From the NCBI GenBank assembly GCA_964633725.1, contig CAZWHY010000014.1:1-64000 (forward strand): a stretch of DNA of 64,000 nt. Reading direction: 5' to 3'. The stretch is from Berkiella_A sp964633725 (GTDB lineage Bacteria; Pseudomonadota; Gammaproteobacteria; Berkiellales; Berkiellaceae). Of the stretch, positions 1 to 8,535 are shown in pieces; the stretch's first letter is position 1; the number at the start of each line of letters is the position of its first letter. The notes below the pieces were generated by a model, which was given only the letters and a program-made list of their open reading frames with translations, was not told the origin of the DNA and made no database searches. Made by a program: the position numbers and the translations under genes.

Positions 1-62
1 TGCTACGAATCTCTGTGAAATTCGTGGGGATCCCTCAGCAATTCTGGGAGAGGACAGTTTGT

Positions 63-247
63 TAAGGAATAGACATGTAATAACTTACGGGTTTAGCGCT
101 CAGTAAGCTGGCATATTTAGATGGAACGATTGAGGCAAAATTCGAGCATAGCAGGGCTATGTGAGTGTTTTTTCGATTGAGATTCATTTAAAGATGGCTT
201 GCGTAATGAGATGATAAAACGGTAAGTTATTACATGCCCATTCCTTA
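63..247. mobile_element. MITE-like palindromic repeat element, copy 1
   Basis: This is a non-coding element of about 180 bp whose second copy lies at 24556-24739. The termini form 26-bp inverted repeats (63-88 and 222-247) with two mismatches. The inverted symmetry continues imperfectly through the whole element to a central perfect hairpin, catagc-agg-gctatg, at 147-161, so the full length can fold into one long hairpin. The outermost bases are TA on both sides (63-64 and 246-247), as expected for a TA duplication of an IS630/Tc1-mariner-type transposase; that assignment is inferred. No transposase is encoded. The right end supplies the stop codon of the neighbouring ankyrin gene. Confidence 0.8.
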
Positions 248-1993
248 GCGCCAAGAGTGCCGAGTTCTTCGATTGGCTGGTAAATCTTTCAATCGCTCAC
301 ACATTTTTGCAATATCTGTTGGAAGCGATACCGTATCTGCTCCTGCCGTCAGGAGTATTATGGCATTCTCAGCTTCCCTAGTCATGACAGCCAAGTGAAG
401 AGGCGTAAAGCCAGTATTATCTTTCGCATCAATATTTGCGACATTTTCCAGAAGAAGCGTTAAAATTTCAGTTCGCCCAAAGACTTCTGCACAGAAGTGG
501 AGTGGTGTTTTGCCATTCGTTTGGGCGTTAACATTTGCTCCCGCTTCTAAGAATCCGCTTACCATTTCAGTTTGTCCGTACTGTACCGCAAGCATTAAAG
601 CCCTATCGATTGTACTATCAATTCCATTTTTTAATAAAAATTTTGCCATTTCGAGGTTAGACTTAAAAATAGCCATTTTAAGTAGGTCAAAACCTTGGCA
701 ATTATGCGTATCAATATTGAATCCTAAGGAAAGTATCTTTTGTAATACAACCTCATCTCCAAATCTAACAGCACTGAAAGCTTTTCGTGTCAAAAATTTG
801 TTATTTATAGTAAAATTTTGATCTTTATCACCTATAAAATCACTAAATGCTCTTTCCACAGTATCTACTTTATGTCTAAGTGACTCATTCAGTTTGTCTG
901 TCGCGGTCATAAGATTTTCTAGATTTTTGACCATTGTAAATAATACACTATTTTGATTAGAGTAATATTCTTTAGCTTGTTCATGATATTCTAGTTTAAT
1001 AGTTTCCATATATTGGGTCTCAAAAAGGTTCATATCTAGAACCTCATAAACATCGCTATTAATGCCTTTATTTCCTTCTAGCGAAGAAGATAAGCCAATC
1101 ATGTGATTGCCACCTACTATAGCCACACCTGCTTGTGCATGTTCATTTAATTCTAAAACCATCCTTTTGTTTCGGCTGAGCATCACATCTCTAGTAGTCG
1201 CTGGTGAAGAACTGGTATAATGTAGGTGCATAGGGATATCAAATAAATCTATAGGCACATATTTCATGCCATACTTTTGTGCAACCTCAATATCTTCAAG
1301 ACCAAGGAGGCCATAACCTAAACCACATCCAATCTCATTATTTAAATCTACACCTTCACTACGCTCATGGTAGAAATTATTTATATTTAATTTTTTTGCA
1401 ATGTTCAATATAATGTGCTGAATATAATTTTCAGCATAAGAAACGTGCCCCTCACCAACGAAGATAAGAAGTTCTTTGCCATTTAGTCTCGCTGACTCTT
1501 TTTTTTCGAGAACTATTTTTTCTATATAGTCGAAATACAAAGAAAATATATTAACCATATCTGCTTGAGATATTAGGCTTGTTGTTTCCTGTAAAGTAAA
1601 CCAGTCTATTTTATCGCCTTCAAAAAGATCTAAATTTTCTTCGAGCTGAGAGTCTTGGCTTTCAAGTTTCATACCCTGTGCTTGAGGCACTATACTTTGA
1701 GTATTTGAAGTGAACCCTTGCATTATATTAGATATTAGCCAATATCCTGTGTCATAGACGTAACCTGCCAACCTATCAAGCGGATAACTATATTCTGTAG
1801 CTTCTCCGTTTTCATCAACGGTCCCTATAAGCTTACCTAAATTAGCTGCAAACGAGGATATTTCGCTATTCGAGCTATTGACGGCAGTTAACATTCCTAT
1901 CTCTGCTTCAATTGAAGCGCTTGGAAGAGCCAAAGGGTTTCCCTGACAACCACTTAACGATGTAGAAGATGTAGAATTAGCACCACTAATCAT
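245..1993 (-). CDS. TraB/TIKI-like domain protein with C-terminal ankyrin repeats
   Basis: This 582-residue protein has three parts. Residues 1-130 are a Ser/Asn-rich leader with no clear signal peptide. The middle part (about 170-300) carries two GxxH motifs, GEGH at 180-183 and GGNH at 294-297, with a Glu-Arg pair at 210-211 and R274/R277 between them. That layout is seen in the TraB/PrgY/TIKI family and resembles ChaN-like proteins. Residues about 403-555 form roughly five ankyrin repeats, including two canonical TPLH helices. The ATG is preceded by GGAAAG at suitable spacing. The stop codon lies in the terminal repeat of the adjacent palindromic element, so the original C-terminus may have been longer. 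A role as a host-directed effector is an inference from the ankyrin repeats; the substrate is unknown. Confidence 0.75.
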   Translation of the reverse strand: MISGANSTSSTSLSGCQGNPLALPSASIEAEIGMLTAVNSSNSEISSFAANLGKLIGTVDENGEATEYSYPLDRLAGYVYDTGYWLISNIMQGFTSNTQSIVPQAQGMKLESQDSQLEENLDLFEGDKIDWFTLQETTSLISQADMVNIFSLYFDYIEKIVLEKKESARLNGKELLIFVGEGHVSYAENYIQHIILNIAKKLNINNFYHERSEGVDLNNEIGCGLGYGLLGLEDIEVAQKYGMKYVPIDLFDIPMHLHYTSSSPATTRDVMLSRNKRMVLELNEHAQAGVAIVGGNHMIGLSSSLEGNKGINSDVYEVLDMNLFETQYMETIKLEYHEQAKEYYSNQNSVLFTMVKNLENLMTATDKLNESLRHKVDTVERAFSDFIGDKDQNFTINNKFLTRKAFSAVRFGDEVVLQKILSLGFNIDTHNCQGFDLLKMAIFKSNLEMAKFLLKNGIDSTIDRALMLAVQYGQTEMVSGFLEAGANVNAQTNGKTPLHFCAEVFGRTEILTLLLENVANIDAKDNTGFTPLHLAVMTREAENAIILLTAGADTVSLPTDIAKMCERLKDLPANRRTRHSWR

Positions 1994-2181
1994 ATATTGC
2001 TTTCCAGTTACTGTATTTGTTATTTAATATATGGTATATAAATTTCAATAATATTGTATATAACTCTAAGATGAGGTGCTTAAAATATACGATAGGTGGT
2101 CTATCGTGCGTAGCTATTTGTATTTATTCAATACAACATTCAGTACCAGGGCTTTGAACTTTGTTATTTTTGAAGACATAA

Positions 2182-2805
2182 CTACTCTATCCGCCTAAAC
2201 AAAAGCCCAGAAGTGGACACCATCAAAGCATATTGTTGAGATTTTTGGGCAGGTACAAAAGAAGCGGAACCATACTCTGCATCCAATAAAAATTGTAGAT
2301 TAGAAAACTGTTTGCGCAATTCAAATATATCGACAGGCGTTTCTTTGGATAAAGAATAAATGGTGCGTGTTTTGCTTTGCTCATCTTCTAGAGCCAAATA
2401 ACGACCAGACACCCTGGCTAATTTATAATTGGTATGAAACCCTAAAATATTTGCAATCGGTTTCCATTTTAAAATATGGGCATCCACCAATAATTGATTG
2501 CCTGATAACATGTGCGTTTGGCTGGTGCCATCCGGAAAAACAAATTGCGCACTAAATTGCGCATTGCCTTTTGGCTCAACCGTAACCGTTGCGGCCAATT
2601 GCTCAAAAGTTAATGCCTTATAACCCTGAACAGAAATTGCGCCCAGTCCAAAAACCCCACCCAATAATACAAAGCAAAATGACATCGCCAAATGCGTTGC
2701 TAATTGACCAAAGTGTCTACGCTTTAAAGCCATAATACTACTGAGAAAAAATATAACCGATAAAACACCCAGGGTTATAGCAAGATAATGTAATGGCGTT
2801 ATCAT
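2182..2805 (-). CDS. conserved membrane-anchored protein of unknown function
   Basis: This product of about 207 residues has two N-terminal hydrophobic segments (about residues 5-25 and 40-60) followed by a soluble domain that probably faces the periplasm. The soluble part has a conserved-looking block around 'LKWKPIAN' and 'LARVSGRY'. Homologues in gammaproteobacteria are often labelled multidrug transporter without evidence, and two membrane segments do not support a transporter. A longer reading from TTG at 2862 is open, but I prefer ATG at 2805 because the hydrophobic region then begins the protein. It stands alone, divergent from riboflavin synthase. Confidence 0.65.
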   Translation of the reverse strand: MITPLHYLAITLGVLSVIFFLSSIMALKRRHFGQLATHLAMSFCFVLLGGVFGLGAISVQGYKALTFEQLAATVTVEPKGNAQFSAQFVFPDGTSQTHMLSGNQLLVDAHILKWKPIANILGFHTNYKLARVSGRYLALEDEQSKTRTIYSLSKETPVDIFELRKQFSNLQFLLDAEYGSASFVPAQKSQQYALMVSTSGLLFRRIE

Positions 2806-2975
2806 AATAAATTCTACTTTCTGAATTGTAATATAAAAATCTAATAATATAAGTGTAGCCAATAGTGATAATTTGTCGCAAGTTATATATCAAACATTCA
2901 TTGACTCTACCGCAATGAAAGCATAATATTCAGACTTTTCCGCTATTTTGCTCTTATTTGAGTCGGGAGGCATAT

Positions 2976-3605
2976 ATGTTCACAGGTATCATACAAGGCA
3001 AAGGACACCTGCACTGGATTGATAGACAGCCCCTTATCACCCATATTGGTGTAAAATTACCTGAAAATCTCCTAGAAAATATCAATATTGGCGCTAGCAT
3101 TAGCCTTGATGGTGTTTGTTTAACCGTGGTCAAACAAGAAAAAAATATTATATTTTTTGATATCGTATCAGAAACCTTAAATCGCACCACTTTTGATGGC
3201 TTAGAGCTTAATCAAACAGTGAATATCGAGCGCGCCCTTAAAATGGGGGATGAACTAGGTGGGCATCAACTATCCGGGCATATTATGGGTACGGCGATGC
3301 TGTCTCATCAGACCTCCCCTTGCGATCAACAACGTATTTTGACTTTCCAATGCACAGCAAAATGGGCGTCTTATATATTGCCCAAGGGCTATATCGCAAT
3401 GAACGGTGCCAGCTTAACGGTGGTAGAGACAAAATTTACAACTGAATTAGGTGAATTTAGCGTGCATTTGATTCCAGAGACTTTGGAAGCAACTAATTTA
3501 TCTGATTTAAGTGTAGATGCTCGAGTGAATATAGAGATAGATTATCAAACTCAAGTAATAGTCACTGCGGTGGAAAATTATTTAAAAAATAATAAACAGG
3601 AATAA
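2976..3605 (+). CDS. ribE: riboflavin synthase, alpha subunit
   Basis: This enzyme dismutates two 6,7-dimethyl-8-ribityllumazine molecules to riboflavin, the last step of riboflavin synthesis. The protein is 209 residues, the usual size, and begins with the family signature MFTGIIQ. Two lumazine-binding repeats can be seen: the first has 'SLDGVCLTV' and the second 'AMNGASLTVV'. The start is fixed by GGGAGG six bases upstream of ATG 2976; an upstream in-frame start at 2958 lacks this support. No other rib gene is adjacent, and the 5' region shows no FMN riboswitch consensus. It converges with rpsI across a strong hairpin. Confidence 0.95.
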   Translation: MFTGIIQGKGHLHWIDRQPLITHIGVKLPENLLENINIGASISLDGVCLTVVKQEKNIIFFDIVSETLNRTTFDGLELNQTVNIERALKMGDELGGHQLSGHIMGTAMLSHQTSPCDQQRILTFQCTAKWASYILPKGYIAMNGASLTVVETKFTTELGEFSVHLIPETLEATNLSDLSVDARVNIEIDYQTQVIVTAVENYLKNNKQE

Positions 3606-3647
3606 TAGCTAGGAAAGGAATTTAAATTTTTAGTCTGATTTGTTTAC

Positions 3648-3678
3648 CTGTCATGTTTAAAATATCTAAACATGACAG
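3648..3678. terminator. perfect 12-bp hairpin between ribE and rpsI
   Basis: A perfect inverted repeat (3648-3659 with 3667-3678, 7-base loop) lies between the convergent genes ribE and rpsI. Its place suggests a bidirectional terminator. Neither side has a long T run, so it may act as an mRNA 3' stabilising stem instead. Confidence 0.6.
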
Positions 3679-3700
3679 ATAAAAAATCTGAAGTTTGAGC

Positions 3701-4174
3701 TTAACGTTTAGAGTATTGCTCAACTTTACGCGCTTTACGACGGCCAACTTTCTTACGTTCGACACAACGAGAATCACGAGTAACATAACCAGCTTTTCTC
3801 AGCATTTGTCTGAAAGTTTCGATGCAACTTCCGCCTTCGCCTTCTTCGCCGTCGTCATTAGACACGACAGGCTGGACAGTAGGCTGAACACCTGATTCAT
3901 CATATTGAAGCAAAGCACGAGTGATACCGTGACGAATCGCGTTGGCTTGTCCCATAGGGCCACTGCCGCGGATCATAACTTTCACATCAAATTTTTCCGG
4001 CATGCCAACACATACAAATGGCTGTCTTACAACCATGTGCGCTGATCTACGGCCACCAAAATACTCTTCTAGAGTACGATTATTGATTGTAATCTGGCCT
4101 GTGCCTTTCTGTAAATATACTCTTGCGACAGCTGACTTTCTGCGTCCGGTACCATAGTATTGTTCAACAGTCAT
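3701..4174 (-). CDS. rpsI: 30S ribosomal protein S9 with an acidic insertion
   Basis: S9 is a small-subunit protein whose C-terminal tail reaches the P-site tRNA. The N-terminal block (QYYGTGRRKSAVARV), the 'IRHGITRALLQYDES' helix and the C-terminal 'VERKKVG..KAR' to final SKR are all present. The protein is 157 residues, whereas E. coli S9 is 130. The excess is one in-frame insertion of about 26 residues (about 95-120) between YDES and LRKAGY, rich in D, E, G and V. The reading frame resumes exactly in the conserved core, so this is not a frameshift artefact. It follows rplM by 21 bases, the usual rplM-rpsI operon. Confidence 0.95.
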   Translation of the reverse strand: MTVEQYYGTGRRKSAVARVYLQKGTGQITINNRTLEEYFGGRRSAHMVVRQPFVCVGMPEKFDVKVMIRGSGPMGQANAIRHGITRALLQYDESGVQPTVQPVVSNDDGEEGEGGSCIETFRQMLRKAGYVTRDSRCVERKKVGRRKARKVEQYSKR

Positions 4175-4195
4175 GTTTTCTTAATCCTATTACGT

Positions 4196-4639
4196 TTAAG
4201 CTTTTTGAGCTTCAATAACAAATTCTTTAGGTTGTTGCGCTGTATGAGGATGCTCTGGCCCTGCATACACGTGAAGTTTTTTGTACACCTGACGACCTAA
4301 TGGTCCTCTAGGTATCATGTTTTTCACCGCCTTTTGAAGAATCATTTCTGGGCGTGTCTTTCTTAAGTCACCCAAGCTAATGCTCTTGATTCCACCAGGA
4401 TATCCTGTGTGGCGATAGTACATTTTTTGATCTTCTTTTCTACCGGTCGAAACAATTTTTTCTGCATTGATAATGACAACCGCATCACCCATGTCTATAT
4501 GTGGTGTAAATAAAGGCTTGTGCTTGCCCCTAAGTAAGCTAGCTACCACTGTTGCGAGTCGACCAATAGTCAAACCGCTTGCATCTATAATATACCAATC
4601 ACGCTTGATATCTTTTGGTCTGGCAAAGTATGTTTTCAT
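4196..4639 (-). CDS. rplM: 50S ribosomal protein L13
   Basis: L13 is an early-assembly protein of the large ribosomal subunit. The 147-residue product starts MKTYFARP, the typical L13 start, and carries 'LRGKHKPLFTPHIDMGD', 'YYRHTGYPGGIK' and 'PRGPLGRQVYKKLHVYAG'. An 11-residue longer reading from 4672 is open, but ATG 4639 matches the family N-terminus and has GGAG upstream. It is the first gene of an rplM-rpsI operon transcribed leftward. Confidence 0.97.
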   Translation of the reverse strand: MKTYFARPKDIKRDWYIIDASGLTIGRLATVVASLLRGKHKPLFTPHIDMGDAVVIINAEKIVSTGRKEDQKMYYRHTGYPGGIKSISLGDLRKTRPEMILQKAVKNMIPRGPLGRQVYKKLHVYAGPEHPHTAQQPKEFVIEAQKA

Positions 4640-4793
4640 TTTATTCGCTCTAACTCCAGGGAAAAATGCCATTTAGAAGTTGGAGGATTATACAAAACTA
4701 TAACGTGAGACACAATGCATATTACAACCAATTTACTATTTAACCCATTATATTACGACTATCCCCTAATATTGCGTTTTGCATCCTAAAAAT

Positions 4794-5102
4794 TTATATA
4801 AGTAGCCTACTTACCGTCTCTCCCTTAACTAGGTGGCTATCTATGATTTCGTCAATATCTTCTATTGAATGATAAGCGTACCATATGTTATCTGGGTAAA
4901 TAACTAGTAGTGGTCCTTCTTTACAACGCCCCAAACAACCGCTGGTACTTGTTCGAATCATCTCTTTTCCATGGATGCCCAATTTTTTCAAACGCGCTTT
5001 TGCATGCGCTCGCATATTTTCTGCTCCGCCTTGGGCACAACATTTTTTGCCACTTTGACGCATATTGGTACAAAAAAATACATGACGCTGGTAGTATGGC
5101 AT
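4794..5102 (-). CDS. thioredoxin-like [2Fe-2S] ferredoxin family protein
   Basis: This 102-residue protein resembles the thioredoxin-fold 2Fe-2S ferredoxins. Candidate cluster ligands are C11, the CC pair at 21-22, C56 and C60 in 'SGCLGRCKEGP'. The opening 'YYQRHVFFCTN' and the segment 'GPLLVIYPDNIWY' fit the family. It is probably a cytosolic electron carrier or cluster protein; the partner is unknown. It is divergent from the GlcF-like gene with a 40-bp gap, so both probably share the promoter region. Confidence 0.85.
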   Translation of the reverse strand: MPYYQRHVFFCTNMRQSGKKCCAQGGAENMRAHAKARLKKLGIHGKEMIRTSTSGCLGRCKEGPLLVIYPDNIWYAYHSIEDIDEIIDSHLVKGETVSRLLI

Positions 5103-5142
5103 AAATCACCTAAACCAAATAAAATTCGATTATACAAATTCT

Positions 5143-6459
5143 ATGACTGATTTGCCCGCTTGTAAAAAATCTATTGCACTAAAACTTGAAATAGAATCGC
5201 TTGCCAGTCAATGCGTTAAATGTGGACTATGTCTACCCCATTGTCCAACATATCACCTAACCCAAGATGAAAATGAATCTCCTCGAGGTCGCATTGAGCT
5301 ATTACGAGCCTTAGCCCAAGAAAATTTGTCCTATACTCCCAAGCTCAAAAGCCATCTCGATCACTGCTTGACTTGCCGTGCTTGCGAGCACGTCTGCCCT
5401 GCCAACGTAGAGTATGGCCAGCTCATAACACAAGGACGGATCTTAATCCAAACCAACGCCCCCAAAGCACTACGTGCACCACATAAAGTTTCTCTCCTTT
5501 CTCTTATCTCACGCCCCAAAATTTTGCACGCATTACATTGGCTCGCCTGGTTTGCTGAAATAACAAAAATACGTACAATAGCCAGAAAAATTGGCATTAC
5601 AAAGTGGATAAAACTCAATACATTTGATAACCTTTTACCCACCATCAAACCGCCTATAAAACTGAAATCATTTTACCCTGCCACAAACAAAAAAATAGGG
5701 TCTGTCGGCTTGTTTTTGGGATGCATCCAGAAAATGACAGACACTGAGATTTTCCAAGCCAGTATTCACGTTTTGACAGCATTCGGATACGATGTGTACA
5801 TTCCAATCCACCAAGGCTGTTGTGGCGCAATGGAGCTGCATGCAGGCCATCTGCAATCTGCTAGTTCATTTGCTCAATCTAACCTTGACGCATTTTCTAA
5901 TTCTGCTTCTCAACCCATGGATCATATTGTCACTCTAGCCTCCGGTTGTGGAACAACACTCAGCGACTATGCCAAATATTTTGGTTCCGGAACTATAGAA
6001 ATGAAAAACAAGAGTGCTCAAAAAAAATCACTAGAATCTTTTGCAAGCAAAATAGTCGATGTCTCAAGCTTAATACAAAAAACACCTTGGCCAAAAAATT
6101 TAAAATTAAAAAAAACCTCCAAACGTTTTGCCATGCATTCACCTTGCACCCTGAAGAATGTTTGGGGTTCCGAAAACGATGTATTTGAGATTATAAAACG
6201 TATTTCAGCACATGATATTTATACTATCAAAAATCAATATTGTTGCGGCGCAGCTGGACGGTATATGTTTGATTTTCCTGAAGTTTCCAAAAAACTCGTC
6301 AACAAAATTTCAAGCGAGCTGGCACCACTTGCTATCGATATTTTACTCACATCTAATACCGGATGCGCCCTCCACTTCAAACAACATTTTCAACAAAAAA
6401 AGTTAAATGTTAGCGTAAAACATCCTATTGTTGTCTTAAGTCATTCAATAAATTTTTGA
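5143..6459 (+). CDS. glcF: glycolate oxidase iron-sulfur subunit (GlcF-like)
   Basis: The 438-residue protein has an N-terminal double 4Fe-4S ferredoxin domain (CVKCGLCLPHCP, CLTCRACEHVCP) and two C-terminal CCG domains (HQGCCGAMELHAGH and YCCGAAGRYMF). This is the layout of GlcF, which passes electrons from glycolate oxidation by GlcD/GlcE to the membrane quinone pool. No glcD or glcE homologue is next to it here, so the flavin partner must be elsewhere or the protein serves another 2-hydroxyacid dehydrogenase, as LutA-type relatives do. No convincing ribosome binding site precedes ATG 5143. Confidence 0.85.
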   Translation: MTDLPACKKSIALKLEIESLASQCVKCGLCLPHCPTYHLTQDENESPRGRIELLRALAQENLSYTPKLKSHLDHCLTCRACEHVCPANVEYGQLITQGRILIQTNAPKALRAPHKVSLLSLISRPKILHALHWLAWFAEITKIRTIARKIGITKWIKLNTFDNLLPTIKPPIKLKSFYPATNKKIGSVGLFLGCIQKMTDTEIFQASIHVLTAFGYDVYIPIHQGCCGAMELHAGHLQSASSFAQSNLDAFSNSASQPMDHIVTLASGCGTTLSDYAKYFGSGTIEMKNKSAQKKSLESFASKIVDVSSLIQKTPWPKNLKLKKTSKRFAMHSPCTLKNVWGSENDVFEIIKRISAHDIYTIKNQYCCGAAGRYMFDFPEVSKKLVNKISSELAPLAIDILLTSNTGCALHFKQHFQQKKLNVSVKHPIVVLSHSINF

Positions 6460-6536
6460 ATTTATACTACACATCAACTAAAAGTATGCTATCTTTATAG
6501 CGGTAATCCTGCAGGTGTGTGACTAAGGAGAGCATC

Positions 6537-7049
6537 ATGGCTGCCAGAAAAAAGACTGCTGCAAAAAAGACGACAACGACTCGAAAGACAACGGCAAAAC
6601 GCAAAACTACTAAGAAAAAAGTAGCTAAGCGCAAAACCGCTGCTAAGAAGAAAACGGCTACGAAGAAGAAAGTAACTAAGCGCAAAACTGTTGCAAAGCG
6701 TAAAGTGGCAAAGAAAAAGGTCACTAAGCGTAAAACGACAGCAAAACGCAAAACAGCTACTAAGAAGAAAGTAACTAAGCGTAAAGCGACTGCTAAGAAG
6801 AAAGTCACTAAACGTAAGGCTACTAAGAAGAAGGTTACTAAACGTAAAGCGACTGCGAAGAAGAAAGTCACTAAACGTAAAGTAACTAAGAAAAAAGTGA
6901 CTAAACGTAAGGCTACTACGAAGAAGAAAGTAACCAAGCGTAAAGTGACTAAGAAAAAAGCAACTGCTAAGAAAAAAACGGCGACAAAACGTAAAGTGAC
7001 TAAGAAGAAAGTTACTAAACGTAAGACCGTACGTCGTAAAAAAGCTTAA
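6537..7049 (+). CDS. histone H1-like lysine-rich DNA-binding protein
   Basis: This 170-residue protein consists almost only of K, R, T, A and V, built from degenerate repeats of the type KKKVTKRKAT. Such H1/Hc1- and AlgP-like tails bind DNA through charge and condense the nucleoid; they are known in Chlamydia and Coxiella. There is no globular domain. The start MAARKKTAAKK at 6537 follows AAGGAG at ideal spacing; an upstream in-frame start at 6519 is less likely. The DNA is repetitive, so length may vary between strains. Two hairpin terminators follow. Binding to nucleic acid is inferred from composition. Confidence 0.88.
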   Translation: MAARKKTAAKKTTTTRKTTAKRKTTKKKVAKRKTAAKKKTATKKKVTKRKTVAKRKVAKKKVTKRKTTAKRKTATKKKVTKRKATAKKKVTKRKATKKKVTKRKATAKKKVTKRKVTKKKVTKRKATTKKKVTKRKVTKKKATAKKKTATKRKVTKKKVTKRKTVRRKKA

Positions 7050-7072
7050 GTATTGATTTATAAGCTTTTTTT
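7038..7072 (+). terminator. terminator overlapping the end of the H1-like gene
   Basis: An 11-bp stem (7038-7048 with 7061-7071) begins inside the last codons of the H1-like gene, and its right arm is a run of T. This is a classical rho-independent terminator. Confidence 0.7.
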
Positions 7073-7084
7073 AAAGACTGCTCC

Positions 7085-7118
7085 GTGCCATTGCTGAAAA
7101 GCCTTGGCACTTTTTTTT
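7085..7118 (+). terminator. second rho-independent terminator
   Basis: A gtgcca/tggcac stem (7085-7090 with 7105-7110) is followed directly by eight T residues (7111-7118). It is placed to stop read-through into the aldo-keto reductase gene. Confidence 0.8.
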
Positions 7119-7155
7119 GCCGAAAATATAATAATAAAAAGAACAAATAACCATC

Positions 7156-8187
7156 ATGCAATACACTCAACTTGGTCATAGTGATCTTAAAGTCAGTAAA
7201 ATTTGTTTGGGTACAATGACTTGGGGCGAGCAAAATACTCAAATAGAAGCCTTTGAGCAACTGGATAAAGCACTAGCACTTGGTGTTAATTTTATTGATA
7301 CAGCTGAATTATATCCTATCCCTCCTTCCTCTAAAACGTATAGCAAAACAGAAGAAATAATTGGCAACTGGATAACCAAGAGCGCTTGTAGAGATAAAAT
7401 CGTACTCGCAACCAAAATGGCAGGCACTGGATTGAATTATATCCGTGGTGGCAGTCGGTTTAATAAAAAACAATTATTCAAAGCGGTTGATCAAAGCCTT
7501 AGCCGACTACAAACAGACTATATTGATTTGTATCAACTACACTGGCCAGAAAGAGAAACCAATTTTTTTGGAAAATTAAGCTACGTACATTCAAACTCTG
7601 ATCACAGCACTTCTATTGCAGAAACATTAGAAGCCTGCCATGAATTAGTACAAGTGGGGAAAATTCGCTACCTAGGTATTTCTAATGAAACACCATGGGG
7701 TATGACGACTTATATTAATTTAGCTGAAAAACACAACTGGCCTCGCATTGTCAGCATTCAAAACCCCTATAGCTTATTGAATCGTACATTTGAAGTCGGA
7801 TTAAGTGAAATTGCGCATAGAGAAAATTGTGGCCTACTTGCCTATTCACCATTGGCTTTTGGTGTGTTGACCGGAAAGTATCTTAATGGCGAAATGCCAG
7901 AAGGCTCTCGTTTACAGCTGTTCCCTACTTATTCTAGATACAAAAATACTTTGTCTGACATGCTCACACAACAATATGTGGATTTAGCAAAAACCCATGG
8001 CTTAAGCCCTGCTCAACTTGCTCTAGCCTATGTGAATACCCGTGGTTTTGTGACTAGCACGATTATTGGCGCCACTCAAATAGCAGACTTAGAGGAAGAC
8101 ATACTGAGTATTGACGTCAATTTAAGCGCTGAAGTGCTCGAATCTATAGAAGGCATACATAATTCACATCCCAATCCGTGCCCTTAA
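7156..8187 (+). CDS. tas: NADP(H)-dependent aldo-keto reductase, Tas-like
   Basis: This 343-residue TIM-barrel oxidoreductase has the family start 'MQYTQLGHSDLKVSKICLGTM', the catalytic Asp and Tyr in 'FIDTAELYP', the catalytic Lys in 'LATKMAG', and the HW pair in 'LYQLHWPE' in place of the His block. Length and sequence fit E. coli Tas (346 residues), a reductase whose physiological substrate is not settled. The gene is monocistronic, with terminators before it and the convergent toxin-antitoxin operon after it. Confidence 0.9.
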   Translation: MQYTQLGHSDLKVSKICLGTMTWGEQNTQIEAFEQLDKALALGVNFIDTAELYPIPPSSKTYSKTEEIIGNWITKSACRDKIVLATKMAGTGLNYIRGGSRFNKKQLFKAVDQSLSRLQTDYIDLYQLHWPERETNFFGKLSYVHSNSDHSTSIAETLEACHELVQVGKIRYLGISNETPWGMTTYINLAEKHNWPRIVSIQNPYSLLNRTFEVGLSEIAHRENCGLLAYSPLAFGVLTGKYLNGEMPEGSRLQLFPTYSRYKNTLSDMLTQQYVDLAKTHGLSPAQLALAYVNTRGFVTSTIIGATQIADLEEDILSIDVNLSAEVLESIEGIHNSHPNPCP

Positions 8188-8216
8188 AATAAAGGACTAT
8201 ACATAGCGCCAAATAT

Positions 8217-8516
8217 TTAACATATTTTTTGTTTTTTCACTAATTCTAATTCATATCCAGGCTCAAGATGATTCAGTAATCGGCAAAGCCTTTCGATAGT
8301 AAAGCCTTTGAGCCTACCTCTGGAAAGAGCGGATACCTTTGGTTGATCAATTCCTAGCATGTCTGCTGCTTGTTGTTGGGTTAATTTCTGTTTCTCTATC
8401 GCTTCATTAATCTTCATTGCTATTTCAGCTTTGATTAATCTCTCCTTAGGATTTTCAAGCCCTAAATCTTCAAATATATTCCCACAACTTTTTTTATAAC
8501 TTTCTTCATTTGCCAT
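8217..8516 (-). CDS. XRE-family antitoxin (HigA-like)
   Basis: The roughly 99-residue protein has a helix-turn-helix (KLTQQQAADMLGIDQPKVSALSRG) in its middle, as in HigA-type antitoxins of RelE/HigB toxins. It should bind the toxin and repress the operon. ATG 8516 is chosen because GGAG lies seven bases upstream; a GTG at 8528 in the same frame has no such signal. It lies 19 bases downstream of the toxin gene, the toxin-first order usual in higBA. Confidence 0.85.
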   Translation of the reverse strand: MANEESYKKSCGNIFEDLGLENPKERLIKAEIAMKINEAIEKQKLTQQQAADMLGIDQPKVSALSRGRLKGFTIERLCRLLNHLEPGYELELVKKQKIC

Positions 8517-8535
8517 AATCTTCTCCACGTTCGCA

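Noticed and set aside
510..821. 103-codon plus-strand ORF
   Set aside because: It lies fully inside the ankyrin part of the minus-strand gene and has no family likeness.
2806..2975. Possible FMN riboswitch before riboflavin synthase
   Set aside because: The conserved FMN element sequence blocks are not present.
6467..6937. Long open frame rich in Val/Leu/Phe on the minus strand
   Set aside because: It is the antisense of the lysine-rich repeat gene and reads as a simple mirror of its codons.
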